From the NCBI GenBank assembly GCA_050485745.1, contig JBJHBY010000069.1:1-14852 (forward strand): a DNA stretch of 14,852 nucleotides. The letters run 5' to 3'. The notes beneath the pieces are model-generated. The model was not told the DNA's origin and searched no databases. It saw only the letters and a program-made list of their open reading frames with translations. This DNA comes from JBJHBY01 sp050485745. Its GTDB lineage: Bacteria > Pseudomonadota > Gammaproteobacteria > Pseudomonadales > CAMLJR01. This document shows positions 6,529-14,852 of this stretch, in pieces (the stretch's first letter is position 1; each line of letters begins with the position of its first letter). Both the position numbers and the translations under genes were made by a program.

Positions 6529-7935
6529 ATGTCAGACAACGCCATGAAGATGATCAAGGACAACGACGTGAAGTGGATCGACCTCCGCTTCACCGACAGC
6601 CGCGGCAAGGAACAGCACGTCACCCTGCCGGTTGGCGAGATCAACGATGATTTCTTCGAGTTCGGCAAGATGTTCGATGGTTCGTCCATCAGCGGCTGGA
6701 AGGGCATCAATGAATCCGACATGATCCTGATGCCGGACTCCTCCACCTGTGTCATGGACCCGTTCACCGACGACGCGACCATGAACATCCGCTGTGACGT
6801 GGTGGAACCCGCTACCGGCCAGGGCTATGACCGCGATCCGCGCTCCGTGGCCCGCCGCGCAGAGGAATACCTGAAGTCCACCGGCATCGCCGACGGCGCC
6901 CTGTTCGGCCCCGAGCCCGAGTTCTTTGTCTTTGACGACGTGCGCTGGCACGCGGACATCAGCGGTGCGGGCTACAGCATCAACTCCGAGGAAGCCTCCT
7001 GGGCCTCCAACCACGCCATCGCCGATGGCAACATGGGCCACCGCCCGCGCACCAAGGGTGGCTACTTCCCCGTGCCGCCGGTAGACAGCCTGCACGACCT
7101 GCGCTCCGCCATGTGCACCGCGATGGAGTCCATGGGCCTGAAGGTCGAAGTACACCACCATGAGGTCGGAACCGCCGGCCAGTGTGAAATCGGCGTTGCC
7201 GCCAACACCCTGGTCAAGAAAGCCGACGAAGTGCAGATCCTGAAGTACTGCGTACACAATGTGGCCCACGCCTACGGCAAGACCGCCACGTTCATGCCCA
7301 AGCCTCTTGTCGGCGACAACGGCTCTGGCATGCATGTACACATCTCCCTGTCGAAGGATGGCAAGAACCTGTTTGCCGGTGACGGCTACGCCGGACTGTC
7401 CGATACCGCCCTGTACTTCATCGGCGGCATCATCAAGCACGCCCGCGCACTGAACGCCTTCACCAACCCGGCCACCAACTCCTACAAGCGCCTCGTCCCG
7501 GGCTTCGAAGCACCGGTCATGCTGGCCTATTCGGCCCGCAACCGCTCCGCTTCGATCCGCATCCCCTATGTCACCAGCCCCAAGGCGCGCCGTATCGAGG
7601 CTCGCTTCCCCGACCCCTCGGCCAACCCCTATCTGGCCTTCGCGGCGCTGATGATGGCCGGCCTGGACGGCATCCAGAACAAGATCCACCCCGGCGATGC
7701 CTCCGACAAGGACCTGTACGACCTGCCCCGCGAAGAAGCGGCCAACATCCCCACCGTCTCCAGCAGCCTGGACATGGCGCTGGCGGCCCTGGATGCGGAT
7801 CGCGGCTTCCTCACCGCAGGTGGTGTCTTCAGTGACGACATGATCGATGCCTACATCGGCCTGAAGCAGGGCGATGTGCAGCGCCTGAACATGACCACTC
7901 ATCCGGTTGAGTTCGACCTGTACTATTCGGTCTGA
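6529..7935 (+). CDS. glnA: Glutamine synthetase, type I (GSI-beta)
   Basis: Makes glutamine from glutamate, ammonia and ATP; the central step of ammonium assimilation. The 468-residue length and the adenylylation tyrosine at exactly position 397 (DLYDLPREEA) match E. coli GlnA, so activity control by GlnE adenylylation is expected. The N-terminal beta-grasp domain (DGSSISGWKGINESDM) and the metal-binding core (FGPEPEFFVFDDVRW, then HHHEVGTAGQCEIGV) are visible. So are the ATP/glutamate motifs KPLVGDNGSGMHVHIS and NPYLAFAALMMAGLDGIQNKIHPG, and the terminal PHPVEFDLYYSV-like end. A GGAGG ribosome site (6517-6521) sits 7 bases before the ATG at 6529, which rules out the upstream in-frame ATG at 6505. 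Expression should be induced under nitrogen limitation by phospho-NtrC and sigma-54. It is followed by a strong terminator. Confidence 0.98.
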   Translation: MSDNAMKMIKDNDVKWIDLRFTDSRGKEQHVTLPVGEINDDFFEFGKMFDGSSISGWKGINESDMILMPDSSTCVMDPFTDDATMNIRCDVVEPATGQGYDRDPRSVARRAEEYLKSTGIADGALFGPEPEFFVFDDVRWHADISGAGYSINSEEASWASNHAIADGNMGHRPRTKGGYFPVPPVDSLHDLRSAMCTAMESMGLKVEVHHHEVGTAGQCEIGVAANTLVKKADEVQILKYCVHNVAHAYGKTATFMPKPLVGDNGSGMHVHISLSKDGKNLFAGDGYAGLSDTALYFIGGIIKHARALNAFTNPATNSYKRLVPGFEAPVMLAYSARNRSASIRIPYVTSPKARRIEARFPDPSANPYLAFAALMMAGLDGIQNKIHPGDASDKDLYDLPREEAANIPTVSSSLDMALAALDADRGFLTAGGVFSDDMIDAYIGLKQGDVQRLNMTTHPVEFDLYYSV

Positions 7936-7951
7936 CCATACGGCCACCAAT

Positions 7952-7969
7952 CCCCGGGCCCGCCCGGGG
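7952..7969 (+). terminator. First hairpin after glnA
   Basis: CCCCGGGC / GCCCGGGG is a perfect 8-bp inverted repeat with two bases between the arms (in practice a 7-bp stem and a 4-base loop). It starts 17 bases after the glnA stop and has no T-run. It probably stabilises the mRNA end or backs up the terminator that follows. Confidence 0.5.
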
Positions 7970-7977
7970 AGCCTTAC

Positions 7978-8010
7978 CGCGAACCCCGGCCCGTGCCGGG
8001 GTTCGCGTTT
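7978..8010 (+). terminator. Rho-independent terminator of glnA
   Basis: A perfect 13-bp stem (7978-7990 with 7995-8007) with a CCGT loop is followed by TTT. The T-tract is short but the stem is very GC-rich. It should separate glnA transcription from the downstream DUF4124 and glnLG genes, so those need their own promoters. Confidence 0.82.
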
Positions 8011-8100
8011 CTGGCAACCGCCGCATTGCCCACCACCCCGGCCATGGCCTGCGGCACGCTCCTGCGCCATAATCACAGCGACGGGACAGGAGGGCTGACC

Positions 8101-8631
8101 ATGGGGTGGCGCATCATGATGACCGGCACGCTGCTTGCGGCGGCGCTCGTCACACAGGCCGGCACGATCTATCGCAGCGTCGACGAACACGGCCGCGTCA
8201 GCTACAGCGACCGCCCCAGCCCCGGCGCCGAAGCCATGGACGTCCGCCGCCCCAATATCGAGCGGAGCATCGACCCTCCGGCCTGGGAGGCAGCCGCTCC
8301 GGAACGTCCGGGAGAGGAAGACTTCCCGGGTTACGATGAGCTCTCCATCACCGAACCGGAGGGCGCGGTCGCTAACGGCCTGGTACCCACCGAAGTCCAC
8401 ATCCATCTGAGGCCCGAACTGCAGCCGGAACACCGACTCCAGCTCCTTGTCGATGGCGCACACTATGCGACCTCTCGCGACACCCCCCTTGTGGTCGATC
8501 AGATGGACCGCGGCCCTCATACCCTGGAGGTTCGGGTCGTGGACGCCGCGGGCCGGGCACTGAAAAGCTCCGGGGAAATCGAAGTGTATGTGCACTGGCC
8601 CAGGATCAACCGACCCGGTGCAGGCGGCTGA
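8101..8631 (+). CDS. DUF4124 domain-containing envelope protein
   Basis: A 176-residue protein of unknown function. Residues 1-20 form a signal peptide or membrane anchor (MTGTLLAAALVTQAG). The DUF4124 motif follows directly (TIYRSVDEHGRVSYSDRPSPGAE, about 22-44). Then come an acidic, proline-rich linker and a C-terminal beta-rich domain (EVHIHLRPELQPEHRLQLLVDG, then GPHTLEVRVVDAAG) that resembles an Ig-like fold. It probably acts in the periplasm. The ATG at 8101 has a good AGGAGG ribosome site (8088-8093). It lies between glnA and glnL on the same strand, separated from glnA by a terminator; I recall DUF4124 genes near ntrBC in other gammaproteobacteria. CATAAT at 8068-8073 is a possible weak -10. 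No role in nitrogen metabolism is shown by the sequence. Confidence 0.85.
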   Translation: MGWRIMMTGTLLAAALVTQAGTIYRSVDEHGRVSYSDRPSPGAEAMDVRRPNIERSIDPPAWEAAAPERPGEEDFPGYDELSITEPEGAVANGLVPTEVHIHLRPELQPEHRLQLLVDGAHYATSRDTPLVVDQMDRGPHTLEVRVVDAAGRALKSSGEIEVYVHWPRINRPGAGG

Positions 8632-8687
8632 TCACGCACAGCCCCAGCGCCAACAAGGCACCACTCGCACCACCGAGCACAGGCGAA

Positions 8688-8704
8688 TGCACTATAATGG
8701 TGCG
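8688..8704. promoter_or_regulatory. Strong NtrC site enclosing a perfect -10, upstream of glnL
   Basis: TGCACTATAATGGTGCG matches the enteric NtrC consensus at 15 of 17 positions and differs from the strong glnA site (6299-6315) at only two. Positions 8693-8698 are TATAAT, so the operator lies exactly on a sigma-70 -10. No convincing -35 is seen at 16-18 bases. The layout matches enteric glnLp, where NtrC represses its own housekeeping promoter. The site could also serve as an enhancer for the candidate sigma-54 promoter at 8842. Confidence 0.78.
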
Positions 8705-8762
8705 CCGTGCGCCATGATGCCGCTCTCCCTGCTCCCCGCCACCCAGCGTGCCCGGCCGCAAA

Positions 8763-8779
8763 TGGCCGCAATCGGTGCA
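8763..8779. promoter_or_regulatory. Weak NtrC-like site upstream of glnL
   Basis: TGGCCGCAATCGGTGCA has an intact right half-site and matches the consensus at 11 of 17 positions. Its centre is about -97 from the predicted sigma-54 start at 8868. A further half-site, TTTGGTGCG (8803-8811), lies 32 bp downstream, three helical turns away, but matches at only 8 of 17. Confidence 0.35.
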
Positions 8780-8841
8780 GAATGCCAGCACTGACGGGCC
8801 TGTTTGGTGCGCCCACTCTGCTCGACGGGATGCACCGAAGC

Positions 8842-8857
8842 TGGTTTGCTTTTTGCA
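8842..8857 (+). promoter_or_regulatory. Candidate sigma-54 promoter for glnL-glnG
   Basis: TGGTTT-N5-TTGCA keeps the GG (8843-8844) and GC (8855-8856) with the required 10-base separation, and the -12 half is perfect. The -24 half matches only TGG of TGGCAC. A transcript would begin near 8868, 28 bases before glnL. NtrC-like sites lie upstream at suitable distances. Together with the NtrC/-10 element at 8688 this accounts for most of the 264-base gap after the DUF4124 gene. Confidence 0.5.
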
Positions 8858-8895
8858 TCCGCACTTTTATTGACCACCAGGCCCAGTGATCGACG

Positions 8896-9968
8896 ATGCC
8901 CAACGACAACCTCTACACACGAATCCTGGATCACCTGACCACGGCAATCCTGCTGGTCGAGTCCAACCTGACCGTGAGCTACATCAACGCCGCGGCGGAG
9001 GCCCTGCTGGAGGTGTCCGGCAGTCGCATGCGGGGCGAGCGTATCACCCAGCTGTTCCGGGAGCAGGGCGACACCCTGGCCAACCTGCTGGATGCCATCC
9101 ATAACAATGCGGCCTTCACCAAGCGCGAAACCCAGCTGACCCTGACCAGTGGCCAGATCATCACCGTCGACTACGCGGTGACGCCGATCGCCCTGGAGGG
9201 GCAGCGCTCCGCCCTGGTGCTGGAACTGCAGCCCCTGGATCGCCTGCTGCGCATCAGCCGTGAAGAGGGCATCCTGGCCTACCAGCAGAATACCCGGGCG
9301 TTGATTCGCAGCCTCGCTCATGAAATCAAGAACCCGCTCGGTGGCCTGCGCGGCGCGGCGCAACTGCTGGCCCGGGAGCTGCCCGACAGCGGCCTGACCG
9401 ACTACACCAACGTCATCATCGCCGAGGCCGATCGCCTGCGAAATCTGGTGGACCGCATGCTGGGGCCGCACAAGCTGCCCGATATGCGCCCCCTCAACAT
9501 CCACGAGGTGGTAGAGCGGGTGCGCACCCTGCTGGAAGCGGAAACCGGCGGCGCAGTGCGCTTCCTGCGCGACTACGACCCCAGCATCCCCGAACTGCAG
9601 GGCGACAAGGAGCAGCTGATCCAGGCCGTGCTGAACATCGTGCGCAATGCGGTGGAGGCCATGCGCGGCGAGCATGCACCGCGACAGCCGGAGATCCGGC
9701 TGCGCACCCGCACCCTGCGCCAGTTCACCATCGGCACGCAACGCTTCCGCCTGGTCTGCAAGCTGCAGATCGAGGACAACGGGCCGGGCATTCCGGCGGA
9801 TATTCTGGAATCGATTTTTTTTCCGATGGTCAGTGGGCGACCGGATGGAACCGGCCTCGGCCTGTCGATCTCGCAATCGATCATCAATCGCCACCAGGGC
9901 CTGATCGAATGTGAGAGCCAACCCGGCAGGACGGTGTTTTCCCTGTACATACCCCTGGAGCAGAATCA

Positions 9969-9972
<4 letters not shown>
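8896..9972 (+). CDS. glnL: Nitrogen regulation sensor kinase NtrB (NRII)
   Basis: NtrB is a cytoplasmic histidine kinase/phosphatase that, under PII (GlnB) control, phosphorylates or dephosphorylates NtrC according to nitrogen status. The 358-residue product has an N-terminal PAS domain (about 1-115), and the phosphoacceptor His142 in the H-box SLAHEIKNPLGG. The ATPase domain follows, with the N-box ILNIVRNAVEAM (Asn251), DNGPGIP (294-300) and GTGLGLS (318-324). There is no membrane segment, as expected. The ATG at 8896 is weakly supported by a ribosome site, but the length matches the family. The stop overlaps the glnG start by 4 bases (ATGA). Transcription is probably from the elements at 8688-8857, because a strong terminator follows glnA. 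Confidence 0.96.
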
Positions 9973-11392
<1,420 letters not shown>

Positions 11393-11396
<4 letters not shown>

Positions 11397-11406
11397 GCCG
11401 GCTCAG
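11393..11406. repeat. 14-bp palindrome holding both convergent stop codons
   Basis: CTGAGCCGGCTCAG is a perfect palindrome. The glnG TGA (11394-11396) and the minus-strand TGA (11405-11403) occupy mirror positions in it, and the genes are 6 bases apart. A further imperfect 9-bp GC-rich hairpin (about 11411-11429) lies just inside the minus-strand gene. No T-run follows on either strand, so intrinsic termination is uncertain. Confidence 0.6.
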
Positions 11407-11864
11407 CGGCCCGGCTCCGGGAGCGGGGCCGGACGGCCAAAGTTGATGTTGTAGATGCGTAACCCACCCGGGGCCGCCAACAGAGTCACGGTGACATCGA
11501 CCTGCCCACCCTCATAGTGGCCAGTGGCGGAATAGCCCAGGCGACGCTGGCGACTGAACACCGAGAGCGCGCTGCTCAGGCGCGAAAAACGGATATCCTC
11601 CAGGCGCCGCAGTGCCCCAAGGCCGCGATACTCCGCCAGCAGCCGGTCCGCGCTGGCATCATCGACCACCGCGCGGGCTTCATCGCTGAGGTGGCCTCGC
11701 AGGGTGCTGCCACGCCAGTCGGAGAGCTCCGTCAGGGTCTGGCGCAGATAACGCTCGGCCTCGTCCTGGTAGCGGCGCTCCATCTGCCCGGCCTGGAAGT
11801 ACAGCGCGCCGGCGATCAGCAGCAACACCACCGACAGCATCATCAGACCCGGATTGCGGTTCAC
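11403..11864 (-). CDS. Unknown small membrane-anchored periplasmic protein
   Basis: I do not recognise this 153-residue protein. Residues about 8-24 form one hydrophobic anchor (MMLSVVLLLIAGALYF). A charged helical stretch follows (QMERRYQDEAERYLRQTLTEL). The C-terminal half alternates helix and strands (GYSATGHYEGGQVDVTVTLL, then GGLRIYNINFG). That pattern resembles small NTF2/cystatin-like envelope domains, but this is inference from appearance. I chose the GTG at 11864 because GAGGAG lies 5 bases upstream; a second in-frame GTG at 11870 is too close to that site, and ATGs come later. It begins 11 bases after the transporter stop, so the two are almost certainly one operon, which suggests an accessory role. 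The protein ends in a proline-rich tail. Confidence 0.75.
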   Translation of the reverse strand: MNRNPGLMMLSVVLLLIAGALYFQAGQMERRYQDEAERYLRQTLTELSDWRGSTLRGHLSDEARAVVDDASADRLLAEYRGLGALRRLEDIRFSRLSSALSVFSRQRRLGYSATGHYEGGQVDVTVTLLAAPGGLRIYNINFGRPAPLPEPGR

Positions 11865-11875
11865 ACCCACTCCTC

Positions 11876-13234
11876 TCAACGCAGATTGAACAGAAATACC
11901 GCCAGCACCAGCAGCGGCGTCACATAGCGAATCAGGAAGCGCCACGGCCCCACCCAGGCCTGATCCCCCGGCCCCAACTCATCGTCCATCAGCCGCCGCG
12001 ACAGCACCCAGCCCGCGAACAGGGCGATACCAAGGCCGGTCAGGGGCAGCAGGATGCGCGCGGTCAGGGCGTCCAGCAGATTGAACAGTGTCAGCCCTGC
12101 CAGGGGCTGCACATGAGCCAGCACATTGAAGGACAGGGCACAGAGCACACCGATGCCCCAGGCAAGGCCACCGGCCAGCCAGCTGCCGCGGCCGCGCGGC
12201 CACTGCCAACGGGTTTCCAGCGCCTCGACCGTCGGCTCCAGCAGGGAGATGGCCGAGGACCAGGCGGCAAACAACAGCAGGAAGAAAAACACCACCGCCA
12301 GAGGATAACCCAGCGCCAGGTCGCCCAGGGCCAGGGGAATGGTCTTGAAGATCAGCCCCGGGCCGGCATCCGGATCGAGGCCGTTGCTGAACACGATGGC
12401 AAAGATGGCGACACCGGCCAGCAGGGCAATCACCGTATCCAGGGCCGCGATCAACAGGGATGATCGCACGATGGAAAAGCGCTGATGCAGATGCGAGCCG
12501 TAGGCCAGCATCACCGACATACCCAGGCTCAATGTGAAAAAGGCATGCCCCAGCGCCGTGAGCAGACCGGTGGTGTCGAGCAGGCTGAAGTCGGGACGGA
12601 ACATGAAGGCCAGACTGTCACCCATGGCCGGGGTGGTGAAGGCGTAGACCACCAGGGCGAGCAGCAACAGCAGCATCGCCGGCATCAGCACCGAAACGGT
12701 GCGCTCAATGCCGCGGCCAATACCCCGGCTCACCACGACCACCACCAGCAGCATAAACAGGGTATGCCAGAACACCAGCAGCCCCGGCGAAGCCAGCAAA
12801 TCGGGGAACATCGCCAGCAGTGGCTCGGCGTCGCGGCCACTGAGGCGGCCGCTCAGGGCATACCACAGGTAGGCCATGGACCAGCCGCCGATCACGCTGT
12901 AGAAGGTGAGGATGAGAAAGGCCGCGATATTGCCCAGGGAGCCGACCCAGCGCCACTGCCGCGAGTACCCCTCGGCTACCGCCAGGGCCTCGATGCTGGC
13001 CGCCGGAGAACTGCCACCGCGACGGCCGATGGCGATCTCCGCCACCAGCAGGGGCAGGCCCACCACGGCGATGCAGACCAGATAGGCCAGCACGAAGGCA
13101 CCACCGCCGTATTCACCGGTGATGTAGGGGAACTTCCAGATATTGCCCAGCCCCACCGCGGAACCGGTGGCGGCGAAGATAAAGGCCAGGCGGGTGGACC
13201 AGAAGCCGCGTGCCGCAGAATGGTGGTCGCTCAA
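11876..13234 (-). CDS. Sodium-dependent transporter, neurotransmitter:sodium symporter (SNF) family
   Basis: A LeuT-fold inner-membrane symporter that couples sodium entry to uptake of an amino acid or related solute; the substrate cannot be told from sequence. The 452-residue product opens with the family signature in TM1-TM2: GSAVGLGNIWKFPYI (24-38, including the likely sodium ligand Asn31) and GGGAFVLAYL. About eleven to twelve membrane segments follow. The frame is open far upstream through the bipA region, but the protein should start at the TTG at 13234 (MSDHHSAARGFWSTRLAF), which aligns with relatives and follows a GGGGCAGG stretch. No in-frame ATG is nearby. An 11-codon upstream frame (13266-13231) ends across this TTG. 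The unknown anchored protein follows 11 bases after the stop. It is divergent from bipA. Confidence 0.9.
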   Translation of the reverse strand: MSDHHSAARGFWSTRLAFIFAATGSAVGLGNIWKFPYITGEYGGGAFVLAYLVCIAVVGLPLLVAEIAIGRRGGSSPAASIEALAVAEGYSRQWRWVGSLGNIAAFLILTFYSVIGGWSMAYLWYALSGRLSGRDAEPLLAMFPDLLASPGLLVFWHTLFMLLVVVVVSRGIGRGIERTVSVLMPAMLLLLLALVVYAFTTPAMGDSLAFMFRPDFSLLDTTGLLTALGHAFFTLSLGMSVMLAYGSHLHQRFSIVRSSLLIAALDTVIALLAGVAIFAIVFSNGLDPDAGPGLIFKTIPLALGDLALGYPLAVVFFFLLLFAAWSSAISLLEPTVEALETRWQWPRGRGSWLAGGLAWGIGVLCALSFNVLAHVQPLAGLTLFNLLDALTARILLPLTGLGIALFAGWVLSRRLMDDELGPGDQAWVGPWRFLIRYVTPLLVLAVFLFNLR

Positions 13235-13267
13235 TGCCTGCCCCGGTGTCCAGTTGCCCGATTCATG

Positions 13268-13299
13268 CCTCGTATCGCGCAATAAACCACAATACGAGG
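13268..13299. repeat. 8-bp inverted repeat in the transporter leader
   Basis: CCTCGTAT (13268-13275) and ATACGAGG (13292-13299) are perfect inverted copies separated by 16 bases. In the transporter transcript (minus strand) the second arm includes the GAGG just before the ATG at 13266. This could be a regulator operator in the 138-base divergent gap, or an RNA hairpin. Confidence 0.55.
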
Positions 13300-13300
13300 G

Positions 13301-13318
13301 GTCCGGGCAATTCCGGAC
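13301..13318. repeat. GTCCGG-N6-CCGGAC dyad in the transporter-bipA gap
   Basis: A perfect 6-bp inverted repeat with a 6-base spacer (18 bp in all) overlaps the expected -35 region of the bipA promoter. A third CCGGAC copy lies at 13323-13328. This is compatible with a protein-binding site; GC richness makes chance possible. Confidence 0.4.
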
Positions 13319-13334
13319 GGGGCCGGACTGGCTG

Positions 13335-13340
13335 TATAAT
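13335..13340 (+). promoter_or_regulatory. -10 element of the bipA promoter
   Basis: A perfect TATAAT lies 38 bases before the bipA start codon. The -35 at 18 bases (TTCCGG, 13311-13316) is poor. Transcription would start near 13347, giving a short 26-base leader with no obvious ribosome site. Confidence 0.6.
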
Positions 13341-13372
13341 GCGCACCTTTTTGTTTCCGGGATACCCTTGTC

Positions 13373-14852
<1,480 letters not shown>

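Noticed and set aside
8052..8067. Sigma-54-like GGCAC...TGCGC before the DUF4124 gene
   Set aside because: The GC of the -12 element is out of register; GG-N10-GC is not satisfied.
6532..8595. 687-codon open frame antisense to glnA and the DUF4124 gene
   Set aside because: It is a mirror of high-GC codon use in glnA. The product has no recognisable domains, is Gly/Ala/Val/His-rich, and overlaps two well-supported genes.
8831..8847. NtrC-like left half-site TGCAC before glnL
   Set aside because: Only 8 of 17 positions match and it overlaps the candidate -24 element; treated as chance.

Overview
This window looks like ordinary core chromosome from a GC-rich gammaproteobacterium. The evidence is the gene content (YibN-GrxC-SecB block, GpmI-EnvC-CtpA block, full-length ThiI with its rhodanese tail, GlnA-NtrB-NtrC, BipA) and the regulatory style (NtrC sites plus a textbook sigma-54 promoter before glnA). 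As I recall, the same genes lie together in Pseudomonas aeruginosa (typA, thiI, glnA, ntrB, ntrC, secB, grx, yibN-like, pgm, envC-like, ctpA). Here the order differs. I cannot name the genus; an Ectothiorhodospiraceae/Chromatiales-like or Pseudomonadales-like bacterium would fit. I see no mobile element, CRISPR array, tRNA, rRNA or phage gene.

Layout. Bases 1-3216 are on the minus strand: gpmI, then envC 5 bases later, then the 5' part of a ctpA-type S41 protease running off the left edge (sugar metabolism and cell-wall/periplasm quality control). Divergent from gpmI, bases 3432-4686 hold yibN-like rhodanese, grxC and secB (thiol chemistry and protein export), with grxC and secB overlapping. 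A stem-loop separates secB from convergent thiI (4749-6191, minus), which carries a 10-base N gap. Bases 6192-6528 are a 337-base divergent control region: a thiI -10, three NtrC-like sites and the glnA sigma-54 promoter. Then come glnA, a strong terminator, a DUF4124 envelope protein gene, a second control region with an excellent NtrC site wrapped around a perfect -10 and a possible sigma-54 promoter, and the translationally coupled pair glnL-glnG (ntrBC). On the minus strand from 13234 to 11403 lie a sodium:neurotransmitter symporter-family (SNF) transporter and a small unknown membrane-anchored protein. Divergent from these, bipA/typA starts at 13373 and runs off the right edge.

How the genes work together. 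NtrB/NtrC sense nitrogen status and should control glnA through the sites at 6278-6358. They probably control their own genes through the sites at 8688-8857. The best site before glnA and the best before glnL are nearly identical, and each encloses a sigma-70-type -10 hexamer. This is the same logic as glnAp1/glnLp of enteric bacteria, where NtrC represses a weak housekeeping promoter while activating a sigma-54 promoter.

I did not find a clearly new biological system. The items most worth a second look are the paired NtrC/-10 elements, the candidate sigma-54 promoter of glnL, the unknown protein tied to the SNF transporter, and the leader structure in front of that transporter. The N gap in thiI and the last ~45 bases look like draft-assembly problems.
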